Source: Platycnemis pennipes
Taxonomy: Eukaryota; Arthropoda; Insecta; Odonata; Platycnemididae
Assembly: GCA_933228895.1 (NCBI GenBank)
Contig: OW121853.1
Location: 10,360,494-10,424,493 of the forward strand
DNA: 64,000 bases
Direction: 5' to 3'
The notes below the pieces were generated by a model. That model was not told the origin of the DNA and did not search any database. It was given only the letters and a program-made list of their open reading frames with translations. The position numbers and the translations under genes are program-made. Shown here in pieces: positions 35,061 to 45,276 of this stretch; positions within the stretch are counted from its first letter, which is position 1, and every line of letters begins with the position of its first letter.

Positions 35061-37283
35061 TCTCTAACTAGAGAAGAGTAGCTTTTTTCTCATAATTGAT
35101 CTTCATATTTGCTTCATCTGCTGGTACCATCCCCTGATAAACCTTATCCCATTGTCCATACGGTGATTTGCAAGATGCAACACATATGCCAACGGATTTT
35201 TTTCCACGAAATATGCATGATGATGGTAAGGTTAAAGGTTGGTCATTACCTACAGCTCAAATGCAAAGGTCACAGCGCAACTTGTATCCGAAAGAGAGAG
35301 CTCAGGAAGTCTAACTCATGCTAACTTCAGCCTCGCGTGTCAGCTACACCACAATGATCGCTAACAAATAGGTACTTAATGGCCATTCGATAAAAAGTAT
35401 ATTCCTTTGCAGTTTTGATCTATTATTTTTGTCCGCCATGCCTTACAAACGTGGTATATGTGAAGAAACCTAACTTTTGGCTGCATGTGCTTGGCACATA
35501 AATGATGATTAGAATACTTCTCCATGTACCTTAGTGCTTCATGGTTCACATCATTTAGGCATAAGCTCACAGAGTTCTTAGCGCACACTATTTCATATTG
35601 CTTGACCCTTAGACGGGGGAGAAACCAGACTGTGACAACTGACAGCAGAAGTAGGCTGACACAGAGTTTATTCCCATCCTGCGTTATATTCCTAAAATAT
35701 GGTTAAGACTGCGGATTAATCCCAGCAGTATCCTATCTCTCGGCTCCACCAACATTCAATGTTCAAATTCGAAAGTTGGTTCAATCGTCTATTAGATATT
35801 ACTATATATGTATGGAAGCAAAGCCCAACACTTGGCACCCTGAAAAGGGAAATGGTTGGTTTTAGCTTAGCCTAACCGTTGAGGGGTTACAATAATCTCC
35901 ATCTGGACTTCCCATACCAAACCAAATCCTAGCACAAAACCAACATGCGAAGTTATATACTTTTTGACCTCCTATTTCTAGCCAAATTATCAATTCTCAA
36001 TGAACAATTACAACAAGTTTCGCATCAAATTGTTGGAATTAGGCGAAGCATGACATGAAATTATGAACTATAACTATTATAACTATGACAATGCATACAA
36101 GCTCTACTAATGAATTGCAAAACTGCGTGGGTAAAATTAAATTACGTAAAAAACAATTCATTACACCCATTTCCTTGGAAAACGTAGAATTATCATCATA
36201 AAATACAAAATAATAAAGCAAGAAAAAAAGTTAATTTTTTAACTGTTAAAACTTATATAAGCTTCATTAATAAACCTCAACGATTGAAAATTAGTTTTTG
36301 TGAAAACGCATAAATTTTCCGCACCGAATATAAATATGTGCACTGGAAAACAATGAGGCACTCAAATAGTTGCCCACAGTGGAATTAATAAAAGAAAATA
36401 AGTAATTGTTCAATTGAATTTTCGTATCCGTTGTTGAGCTTCATTTTTAAGAAGGCTACCGACATCCTTTCAAGATCAAGCTTTGGAGTAACCCTTACCG
36501 TTAATTCCTCAAGTACGTTTTTTATTCCTACTATGCTTGTGGTATTGTGTGCCAAAGATCGGGTGGAATGAACCACCCGTTAGAAGGTTGACAAGGCAAC
36601 GGGATCCGGAATGGAGGCAAAAAAAATCCAGGTAACGCATACCCATACACCGTGCAAATATCATCCCCTCTGTTGAGACCAGCTACCTGCTCTCCTGCGT
36701 GGAGGGAAGCGTGCGAGGGACCACAAATGCAAAGTCCCACCTGAACGGAGTTCCGCAAGGGTCACCCCGAAATCCCTTTACGAGGACGGGATCATTTCTT
36801 TTGCATCTTACACGTCTTCCAGGGTGCAACCTTTCCTTTCCAACCCAAAGGTATTCTTCCTAGAACACCCAAAAAAATTTCAACCCATCGTTTGGATTTG
36901 GTTTGATTTTTTTTGTCACCCCCTTTCCTTCGAGGGTACTCAAAGCGTCCCATGACTCGATTTACATATACCTGCTTGGCACAGCTGCTCGAAGCCTTTC
37001 ACGGTCTTTGCATCTTCGTGAACAGTTATGGGTACTGTAAAGTGGCGAAACTGTTTAGAAGGTAACAGGAAAATGGCGCAAGATTCAGCAAACGGATGTT
37101 CATCGTTTCAGATTCACCTCTATTTCGCTCAGATTCAGAGAATTCTTCAGGCTCATATTTTATGCTAAGGGTATTTTTTATTAATGGACCTAAATAGGAA
37201 AAGATATTTCCAACATATATTGTTTTTCATTAATATGAATTCCTTGATATGATAATCATATTTTTTTCGGAAAGATTTATACA
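35061..37283. other. Anonymous DNA
   Basis: Over 2 kb, mixed composition, with no recognised gene. A moderately GC-rich patch lies at 36540-36780. A TTGGCACCCTG word near 35833 resembles a retroviral-type primer-binding site, but no paired long terminal repeats were seen. Confidence 0.45.
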
Positions 37284-37794
37284 GGTACGGTATGGCAGTT
37301 TTATCAGCGTAGCCAGTCTATCAGATGAAATAAGATTGGAATCACTATTACACAGTAGGCTGAAATATAGACATAGGTAATCTCTTACCTAAATTTAAAG
37401 AGAATATTTTCACGACCTCCGTATTATGATGGTAGAGTGGACCATTACCATAAAATGATATAAATTGATTTCCGAACCAACTGATTTAAAATATTTTTCT
37501 TTCCTCATACAATTAAGGATATGAATAGCTCTACATGCATTCAATAGTGAATCCAAGTGTATCAATGGATAGTATACGTAGTTCCATGTTAGTGTAAGGA
37601 CTTAAAGCTAACCCAACTAACAGTGTTTTATTGCATGCTAGCTTAAATATATAAATCTATTGTTAATTGTTGTATTTCTCTACAGTATATTTTCTTATCC
37701 TTTTTGAGTATGTCATGCAATGCTTGTTTTGTGTGAATTCACTCCCTGTCTCACACCTCTGTGGTGGCATGAAAGGTATTATGTAGATGAAAGG
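37284..37794 (+). mobile_element. Degenerate non-LTR retrotransposon fragment, subfamily B
   Basis: Recognisable but strongly diverged: it starts at ISVASLSDEIRLESL-like codons and passes a PPYYDGRVDHYHK-like segment. It continues into the B 3' untranslated region (GTGTATCAATGGATAG, CCATGTTAGTGTAAGGACTTAAAGC as landmarks) and a broken terminal hairpin near 37740-37785. The oldest-looking B copy in the window. Confidence 0.75.
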
Positions 37795-38569
37795 TATACT
37801 ATAAATCTATATGCGTTATAATAATTGTAAAATAGTATATTATTACACCTCTGGGATATTTGTCAATATCTTCTTAAATAATTGCCAACTTAGTGCTTGA
37901 GCCAAATAATTCTAGCCCAAGTTACGTATACTTAACATGATTTATTAACATTTGACTTCATCTTAACTTTGGGAATATAATTAAGGTTCCATTCTATACA
38001 GTTTGCAGTAGAGATAACAGCTATTTTTGGAAACGTATGTTATGACCAAAGAATTAAGAAGTAAAAAGGAGAATTATTTTTGAAGAAAGATATCAAATTC
38101 AATAAGGTTATAGATTCAACGGGCGGGATACCCTCCCTGCAAGGAGCTATTTTTTTGCTTTACGTTTTAATATAAGTTTCCTGCTCATTTCCCTTCAAAC
38201 ATCTGGTATTATTAAAATGCGTAGATGCAACAGGCAAAACTAATACATAATAATTCACCATTAGATGTTACACGCCTCTTAAAAATACCCAACATTCGTT
38301 TGAAAACTTCAAAATAATTATAAAAAAATATGTATGCATTGGCACCAGCCGCTGCTTTTAATATTTGATGATATATATTTGAAGATTTTTCCAAGAAGAT
38401 TCACTAATTGGCTATCCAGAGAAACTTATCCGTTAACTCTCACGCACACTGATTCTGACAGTATAAGAGGACAAATTCACTCAAAATACTGTATTACCTA
38501 GTCTAAACTATGAAAAGAAACGTATTAGAACGTATGATATAACGATGCGTATTAGAACGTATGATACAA
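37795..38569. other. AT-rich anonymous DNA with a 19-bp direct repeat
   Basis: CGTATTAGAACGTATGATA occurs perfectly twice, at 38521-38539 and 38548-38566 (27-bp period), immediately before the truncated end of a retrotransposon. The rest is featureless. Confidence 0.6.
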
Positions 38570-38806
38570 TGAGTCTAACATTGGTAGCTGCATGTTGGTA
38601 TAAGGACTTGAAGCTAACCCAATTATCAGCATGTTTTTGCATGTTTGCTTAGCTATTTTTATCTTTTTTTAAATAGTGAAATTTAGAACAGTATATGAAT
38701 ACTAATCTTTTTTATGCATGATATGTAGTGCATCTTTGGTGAGAATTCACCCCCTGCCACAATTCTTTATGGTGGATTGCAGGGTATTATATGGACGTAG
38801 GTGTAG
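38570..38806 (+). mobile_element. Non-LTR retrotransposon 3' fragment, subfamily B (within a duplicated block)
   Basis: The 3' untranslated region of the B type starts at ACATTGGTAGCTGCATG and ends with a hairpin and GTATTATATGGACGTAGGTGTAG. The same unusual tail (ATATGGATGTAGGTGTAG) and the same non-element sequence downstream recur at 43320-43835, so the two sites are copies of one ancestral insertion. Confidence 0.85.
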
Positions 38807-39200
38807 AATAACAAGAAATCCACGTTTATAAACGTGTCCTCGAGAAGCTTTCGGTGTAGAATATAGTAGTCGCTGCCTCTTTGGTTTAAAAAAATAATTA
38901 CGACCACTTTTAATAGTTCATCTATAAATAAATAAAAATAATAGTTCATCTATAAACATTTTAGTGGAGCCAGAACGCGGTTGAAAAATGAAAGGTTTCA
39001 ATAAACCGTAGGATGTAAAAATGATATTCTCATGCAGAGGATAATTATGTCATTTTAGTAAGTTTAAGACTTGCTTTAATCCACTGTTTTTCCAATTTCT
39101 AACGGCAAAGAACTAGCCGTAAATAAATACCATATTATACTCATTAAGTTACTTCATTTTACCGTGTTCAAAATTCATTTCCATAATTTTTGCCGGGAAA
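38807..39200. repeat. Duplicated flanking block, copy 1
   Basis: Sequence downstream of the retrotransposon tail (AACAAGAAATCCACGTTTAT, GTGTCCTCGAGAAGCTTTCG, then AACGGCAAAGAACTAGCCG and CATTTTACCGTGTTCAAAA) matches 43570-43835 closely. Copy 1 has about 150 extra bases around 38900-39040 that are absent from copy 2. It is not a part of the retrotransposon seen elsewhere. Confidence 0.8.
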
Positions 39201-39262
39201 AATCGTTGCCATACAACTTTATAGAGGCTGGCAGGGTATTATGTAGACGTGGATGTAGATGC
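39200..39262 (+). mobile_element. Short retrotransposon 3'-end remnant, subfamily B
   Basis: ACAACTTTATAGAGGCTGGC, then AGGGTATTATGTAGACGTGG and ATGTAGATG: the last 55 or so bases of a B element, placed right at the end of the duplicated block. Confidence 0.7.
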
Positions 39263-39773
39263 ACAACCATTTAAATGCGAAAAATATTGCAATTGCCAAC
39301 GACCGTTACCCTGCTCCAACGGACGCGACTTGGCCCTTTCGGCCAAACAAACCGCTTCCACCACCCCTAATTGCACAAGGCCCGCACTTACGGGTCCAAT
39401 CGTACGCCGACGAGGGCGCCAGATCCGCGTTCGATTAAGAATGCATAGGCGCGGCGGCGCGGGTGCGGGTGGTGCACGGTGCACAAGCTGAGGGCGAACA
39501 GGAAAGACCGACGGCGGCGACCGGGACTCCTTATTGACATCGACGCGCACGCCTCTTGTGTACTCTGCCGTTGCTCGCATGGTCGGTGTGTGCCAATAAT
39601 GGGGCTCGCGTTTTACTCCGCGTGGCCAACCAATCATTGGCAGATAAGGATAAACACATCGGCGTCGGGAGAGTGGCTGCGGGAAAACATTTAAAAACCT
39701 ATCTCACAAATTTCAAGATCTACGACTGTCCATCTTTAAAACTTGACTTACCTAATTGCATTTTGGAAAATGT
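39263..39773. other. GC-rich, CpG-containing patch
   Basis: CpG-rich DNA (GCGGCGGCGCGGGTGCGG near 39450) without the strong purine skew of other islands. Overlapping frames exist on both strands with no recognisable domain. It might be a CpG island. Confidence 0.4.
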
Positions 39774-40138
39774 CATCTACATCTACCTGTACATAATACC
39801 CTGCAAGCCACCTCAAAGGTATGTGGGTGGGGGTGAATTCTCACCAAACATGAACTACACATCAAGCTTTTAAAACGATTACTGTTCATATATTTGTCCA
39901 GACTGCAATATTTAAAAAAATATAAAATTAGCACACTACGCATGCAAAAAACGTGCTGTTAGTAGGGTTACCTTCAAGTCCTTACAACAACATGCAACTA
40001 CCTATGCTATGGATTCAATCACTCTTATTGGACATATGTACCGCTATTCATATCTCTAATTGTACGAGGAAAAAAGGACATTTTGAATCTGTCATTTCGG
40101 AAATCAATTTCTTTAATTTTGTAATTATGGTCCATAGA
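39774..40138 (-). mobile_element. 5'-truncated non-LTR retrotransposon fragment, subfamily B
   Basis: The minus strand runs from a few terminal codons (MVHHNYKIKEIDF-like, ending near 40130) through the B 3' untranslated region to the terminal hairpin and TAGATG units at 39774-39795. One hairpin arm is altered (GTGGGTGGGGG instead of GTGTGGCAGGGGG). Confidence 0.85.
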
Positions 40139-40301
40139 GGGAAGTAATGACAAGTAGGTACAAAAAATAAATTTCCATTCGTTCATTTTTCATTGTAGTA
40201 CATTAGCGTTCTTTTAGAACAAGTGATATAATCTACGCTGTAATTGTCTACAGCCTTAGATCCGGTATGTACCCGAGCGACGTTTTTTTTTATTTATTCA
40301 G

Positions 40302-40538
40302 GGGTTATTGAATTCAGGTGTATGAACAATTCAGGTATAATAGAGGAAGGGTGGAGTGAACCCGGCGTCGACATTAGCCTACTCTTAATGACAGGTGCCA
40401 AGGGGACTACGGCATATCCGACGGACGGTTTACTGAACATGAAAACGCAGCCACATAAAAATCTGCCTCTACCGGCAATCGAACCCGGGCCCTCGGGATG
40501 GAAGGCCAGCACTCTAATCACTACACCAACCCATCCCC
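40302..40538 (-). mobile_element. tRNA-derived SINE with probable target duplications
   Basis: On the minus strand the head begins GGGGATGGGTTGGTG, with A box TGTAGTGATTAGAG (40512-40525) and B box GGTTCGATTG (40477-40486) at tRNA-like spacing. An unrelated body of about 170 bp follows. Near-identical direct repeats flank it: TTATTTATTCAG at 40290-40301 and TTATTTATTTCAG at 40539-40551. A T run at 40283-40290 lies just outside the left repeat. SINEs have no protein and are mobilised by a partner LINE. A second body fragment is at 19046-19105. Confidence 0.75.
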
Positions 40539-40566
40539 TTATTTATTTCAGTTCTCATTGTCAAAC

Positions 40567-40690
40567 TAATCTACACATCTACTGAGTGCTCTGCAAGACT
40601 TCCTCGAGGATATGTGGCAGGGGTTTGGCAATCACCTAACATGGTCTACGTACATACATGTATTCATGGTTAAAATACTATTCAATAAAA
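40567..40690 (-). mobile_element. Degraded non-LTR retrotransposon 3' fragment, A type
   Basis: The minus-strand terminal region is recognisable (CTACACATCTACTGAG, CTCTGCAAGACTTCC, ATATGTGGCAGGGG), with many substitutions. The right boundary is uncertain, between about 40660 and 40700. Confidence 0.6.
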
Positions 40691-40704
40691 GTCATTAGGT
40701 ATTA

Positions 40705-40936
40705 AGGCCACTTTAAACGATACATTTTTTGTACAATTTCTTGTACAAACTCTTGTATGAGGAAATCGTACCGTGTAAAGCGGCAAATTGTACGAACGAT
40801 TGTGCGATTGTCTGAATGACTGAACGGGAAATAGAACCTGTTCTAATTCCATTCAGACAAACATACAATTTCGTTCAGTTTATGCAAGAGTTTGTACAAG
40901 AAATTGTGCAAAAAACTGTATCGTGTAAAGCAGCCT
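40705..40936. mobile_element. PIF/Harbinger-like MITE
   Basis: Long terminal inverted repeats of about 57 bp: the left begins AGGCCACTTTAAACGATACA, and the right, reversed, begins AGGCTGCTTTACACGATACA. Both continue with CAATTTCTTGTACAAACTCTTG. Flanking TTA at 40702-40704 and 40937-40939 is the 3-bp target duplication of PIF/Harbinger elements. At 232 bp without transposase it is non-autonomous. A hAT origin is less likely because no 8-bp duplication is visible. Confidence 0.8.
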
Positions 40937-41309
40937 TTATACTCGGACACTATAAGTATCACCTTTTGATCAACATGTACAGAAATATTCTAGAAAAACT
41001 GCACATATGCGTTGCATGCTAAATGGCTCATGTAGACACTGATTTGAGTGTTGAATATTGCCGGAGGAAAAATTTAGTTCTAGGAAAACATACGTTTCCT
41101 CGAACCACGGACCCTTAGGGGAACCCTTAAAAAAAAAAGTAACGTCTCACAGTGGTGCCTTATTGCCCTTTTGCGATGTTTTTTAGGATCTGTTCGTGTG
41201 GACAGTGGCTTCCTTGAAGCACGCCTTACGTGTACCGTCCATCCTCGATGGACGGCCATTAAATGCGAATGAGACTAACTCCTGTAGATACAACTAAACA
41301 TTGCCTTTG
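40937..41309. other. Anonymous DNA with a short perfect hairpin
   Basis: CCGTCCATC (41235-41243) and GATGGACGG (41247-41255) form a perfect 9-bp stem with loop CTC. The rest is not recognised. Confidence 0.5.
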
Positions 41310-41366
41310 GGACTGGAATCCTGGGCACAGTGGTGGTCTGCGCATTGGCCCGGAAAGCCAAAGGAC
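41310..41366 (+). mobile_element. Possible tRNA-like SINE head, truncated before the B box
   Basis: GGGCACAGTGGTGGTC resembles an A box, and TTGGCCCGGAAAGCCAA is like an anticodon arm. The expected B box is replaced abruptly by the end of repeat C at 41368. Confidence 0.35.
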
Positions 41367-41367
41367 C

Positions 41368-41476
41368 TTATAACTCGAGAACTATTTGACGGATCGAAGA
41401 ACGGAAAAATACGTATCTTTTTATTTTACAAACTCCATCAGATTCGGCAATAAAACGCTATGGTAAACGACCCTAT
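41368..41476 (+). mobile_element. Repeat C, 3'-end fragment
   Basis: It matches the last 105-110 bases of the full copies, from TTATAACTCGAGAAC through ACGGAAAAATACG and CAGATTCGGCAATAAAA to GGTAAACGACCCTATT. The left part of the element is missing. Confidence 0.8.
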
Positions 41477-41539
41477 TATAAATGGTGATTTCAACTGAAA
41501 TACAATCGAATTCGAATTCTGCCTTAAATTTAGACTAAG

Positions 41540-41646
41540 GTTAGACTTTTATATTATAACTAATCCTTTTTTATGAACGTTTGGTGAGAATTCACCCCCT
41601 GCCACGCACCTTTATGGGTGCTTCCAGGGTATTATGTAGATGTAGA
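41540..41646 (+). mobile_element. Non-LTR retrotransposon 3'-end fragment, subfamily B
   Basis: The last 105 bases of a B element: CTAATCCTTTTTTATG, GTTTGGTGAGAATTCACC, the terminal hairpin with one altered arm (GGGTGCTTCCAGGG) and GTAGATGTAG. Confidence 0.8.
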
Positions 41647-41949
41647 AATTAGCATGTAGCCGGATAGATTCCGTGCATGTCTCATACCTATATTTTTGTT
41701 TACGTTTCCAACAAATCTGTAAAAATATTAAATTGCCAAATAATCCGGAGATTATTTTATTCATTTGGCTTAATTCTATCTCGTTCCACTGGCACAACAT
41801 GATCCCTTGATACATTAGTCTTCGCAAAACATGGTGATTGAGGATAAGCCTGACAAATTAACTTAATAATTTGGTACTTAATTTACATGTATAATTATAT
41901 CATTTAATAAACTCTGCTGGTATTAATTACGCAAGTCTCATTACTCCTT

Positions 41950-42080
41950 TAGTTTATTAAGGTAAGTATATTTATACTAACCCTTTTTATGTTTGATATG
42001 TAGTGCATGTTTGTTGAGAATTCACCCCCTGCCCCCTGCCCTTTATGGTGGCTTGCAGGGTATTATGTAGATGTAGATGT
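41950..42080 (+). mobile_element. Non-LTR retrotransposon 3'-end fragment, subfamily B
   Basis: The last 130 bases of a B element, with CCCTGCC duplicated inside the hairpin (CCCTGCCCCCTGCC near 42026). It ends GTATTATGTAGATGTAGATG. Confidence 0.8.
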
Positions 42081-42229
42081 AAATTCTTTCTAAATTCTAA
42101 ATAAACATTATTTTGAGTGCTGAGTACCTCCTAGCTTCCCATTTACAAGTGTGATTCCTCAACCTTCCATTCCTACGCCGCCGTTCAAGGACGCATATCA
42201 CCACGATACGGCGCGCGATCGAAATTATC

Positions 42230-42800
42230 CTGCTTGCCGCTGGCTCCTTCCGTGTTCGGATATAGGAGAGGGTGCCAAGCTGGGGCGAAACTAGGGGAGG
42301 GGGGGGGCGAGGTGGACAGAAATCGGGGGCAGGGAGGAGAGGAAGGTTTCGACCCAAGGTTGTTGTGGCTGGTCAGTGGTTGACGCTGGTCAGCTCCCTT
42401 GGGGCGGGTGGACCAGGGCGACCTTCCCGAATGGACGACGGTCTTCTCGAAATAGGGAGAGCGGCCATTTGCGAAATCGCATCGCCCCCGTCCCGAAAGG
42501 CCAGGCGGCCCACTCTCGCACGCAGGGAGAAAGGAAGGGACATACCAAGCGGGAAAGGCAGATATTTCCCCTTCCCTTCTTGGGGGGGCGCGTCTCTCCC
42601 GTACGAAGACATAACTCACGCAGCAGACCACCGCCATTTTCCGCTCCGCTCGCCCCCGACCACCCCGTCCCCGCCCCGCGTCTCATTTGACCCGCGCCGA
42701 AACTAAAACTCCGACATCCCGCCCGCTCACCCCTCCCTCCCTTCCCGCTATAAGGGCGGTGCGAGGAGAGAAACGCGGCCGAGAGTCATTCTTTCCCGTC
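42230..42800. promoter_or_regulatory. GC/CpG-rich island, possible promoter
   Basis: GC-rich with many CpGs and changing strand bias (a G run near 42298, C-rich near 42640-42740). TATAAGG at 42749-42755 is followed by an initiator-like TCATTC at 42786-42791. The spacing of about 39 bases is longer than the usual 30, and no gene is seen downstream. Several overlapping frames have no recognisable domain. Promoter identity is speculative. Confidence 0.25.
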
Positions 42801-43319
42801 GGCCCTTGCACGCCGCTCTTATTCATTCATATGGTAAATTCATTGTTGTGATGGGCTCGAGCACTGAGCACACTCGCTCATCGTGCACAGCCCATTTTTT
42901 TCACAAACAGCACATTCCTGCACGTTCTCCTCTTTATATGTGTGTGTGTTTGAAGGGGAGAGAGACTAGAATTGTGCGCTGCGGAAAAAGGGCTACACCG
43001 CTAATTTCGGACGTGAATAAATTTATCGAGTGGAGTGATTAAAAGACAGGAAGAGGGGCTCTGGAGCGCGGTGCGAGGAATTACGTTTCCGTTCCACTTG
43101 GATAACGAGGGTTAGGTAGACGCGTAATAGCAGCCGGATGTCATACTTCTTCGCGAGCTCCGCCGACTGCATCCTCCAGTTCAACCCAAAAGTGGAAAAA
43201 CACAACGGGTTAAAGATTTCTTTGTATCAGGAACCACAGTACGAATAACGGATGTGTTCCAACTCATACAGATAATTAGTGCTGTTGAAACCTATTCAAA
43301 AATTCCTCCAACCCGACAT
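42801..43319. other. Anonymous DNA
   Basis: Mixed composition with a short TGTGTGTGTG patch near 42939. No gene recognised. Confidence 0.45.
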
Positions 43320-43569
43320 ACGAGTGATAAATACGGGTGTATCAACGGATAGCGTAGGTAGTTGCATGTTGGTAAAAGGACTCTAAGCTGTCAACAGCAT
43401 TTTTTTGCAAGCTTTCTTTGTCATTTTTATCTTTGTCTAATTGTGAAGTTTAGACTGGAGTATTATTTCTAATTTTTTTTATGAATCATATGTTAATGCA
43501 CTATTGGTGTGAATTCACTCCCTGCTATACACCTTGGTGGCTTGTAGGGTATTATATGGATGTAGGTGT
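43320..43569 (+). mobile_element. Non-LTR retrotransposon 3' fragment, subfamily B (within a duplicated block)
   Basis: The B 3' untranslated region from GGGTGTATCAACGGATAG to the terminal hairpin and the unusual tail ATATGGATGTAGGTGTAG, shared only with 38570-38806. Confidence 0.82.
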
Positions 43570-43835
43570 AGAATAACAAGAAATTCACGTTTATGTACGT
43601 GTCCTCGAGAAGCTTTCGAAGTAGACGCTGCCTCTTTGGTTTAAAAAATAAATTACGACTAGGGTAATTATGTCATTTTAGTAAGTTTAAGACTTGAACT
43701 AATCCACTGTTTGTCCAATTTCAAACGGCAAAGAACTAGCCGTAAATAAATACCATAATAAATTCATTAAGTTACTTCATTTTACCGTGTTCAAAATTTG
43801 TTTCCATAATTTTATGCCGGAGAAAAATCGTTTCG
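43570..43835. repeat. Duplicated flanking block, copy 2
   Basis: Non-element sequence matching 38807-39200 from AACAAGAAATTCACGTTTAT to ATTTTATGCCGG, lacking about 150 bases present in copy 1. Confidence 0.8.
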
Positions 43836-43848
43836 AAAATTCGGTGTT

Positions 43849-43870
43849 AATAATAATAATAATAATAAAA
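43849..43870 (+). repeat. AAT microsatellite
   Basis: Six to seven AAT units at the end of the duplicated block. Confidence 0.9.
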
Positions 43871-44712
43871 GGACTTTATTGGGGCGAGATTGAGACAAAA
43901 CTGTCCCTTCTGCCATCTAACCCCGGGGCTTCTAATCATCAGTAGGCATTATTGTTGAAAAGTACCACTAGCATCTTCAACTGAACCATCGATTTCAATC
44001 GGCGTTCCATTAATCTCTCAAAATAACACAAGTCAATCCACTATAATTCACTTGAATATTTTCACTTAAGTTTCAATGGAAACCGAAAATGAAGAGTGAA
44101 TCGCCGTAAACCTCCTTCAATTCATAACCAATCAATCTCTCTAAATTAAATTTACCGTTTACTTAGTAGAAGTAAACAGTTTCTTTTTTCCTGCTATTGC
44201 TATCGGCTATTTACCCGATGATGTTAAACTCTCTCTTCGCTAATCTTGCAATCACTTGGTGCAATCACATATGATGGTAGGTATGAAGGATCCCTGCCCA
44301 CGAATATTATTCAGTTGTTGTCAATACTAATTAGAGTTTAGGGACAAAATTTTTCAACTCATTGCCTCACTGTTTAATGAATCTCATGAAAGGAGAATTT
44401 CCGATTATTATCCTTAGAAGAAATATTTCGTCTGATTCAATTTTACGGTCCTTATTGATTCAGTTACAATGAGTACGTATACGTGGAAATACCAGAACGA
44501 TTAATTTTGCCTGGTTTTATTTCACTAAGTTTCATTGCCAAATCATTGTTTTCCTGATGTTTCGTGAACAATCCCCGTACAATTCAAGGACGGAAAACGA
44601 AAGCGACAGTCAGCAATTAAGTGCGTCAGTCAAAATCATCGAACCTCTAGTAACGCACGCCCATGACCCGAACTTAATCTCCATTACGTATGGCGAATTT
44701 TCTCTTGAGTTT
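43871..44712. other. AT-rich anonymous DNA
   Basis: No gene, RNA or known repeat recognised. Confidence 0.5.
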
Positions 44713-45276
44713 CGAATGAATTAGGTTTTATCAGAGAACTAGACAGTATACAGCGTAGAGCAGCTAGGTTCGTTAAAAGGTGATACCATAGGTTGAGTAG
44801 TGTTTCAGAATTAATACAAGAATAGGGTGGGAATCATTATCAGAGCGTAGGTTAAAGTACAGATTGAATCTATTAGATAAATTTCAATCGGATAGGTTTA
44901 CTGAAGATGTTAGGCACATATTAAAAACTCCAGCGTATTATTCTACGAGATTATTCTCGTAGATTCGACCAGATAAATAAGATTAAAGAGATAGATTGTC
45001 GTACTGATGGATTCAAAATGGCATTTTTTCCCCGTACTATAAGAGAACAGAATAGGCAAATAGCAAAGGGATAGGTAGGTGAAATATTTTAGAGCAGTCT
45101 GTAGTGCATGATGCGTGTATTAACCCCCTTAAATACTATAGATACTAACAATCTAGTTGCATGAGACCCTATAGTTGCTTGTTTGCATGTGTATAGTGCA
45201 TGCTTGATGATCTTCACCCCCTGCCACACACCCTCGCGGTGGCTTGCAGGGTATCGTGTAGACGTAGATGTAGATT
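44713..45276 (+). mobile_element. 5'-truncated non-LTR retrotransposon fragment, subfamily A1 (pseudogene)
   Basis: Coding similarity starts at NELGFIRELDSIQRRAARFVKR and runs through the C-terminal domain with single-base deletions. A small palindromic insertion (TCTACGAGA-TTAT-TCTCGTAGA, 44942-44963) interrupts the AYYARFDQ-equivalent codons. The 3' untranslated region, intact terminal hairpin and GTAGACGTAGATGTAGAT tail are present. Confidence 0.9.

Noticed and set aside
35825..35850. TTGGCACCCTG word like a retroviral-type primer-binding site
   Set aside because: No flanking long terminal repeats, no gag or pol sequence and no polypurine tract pair were found.
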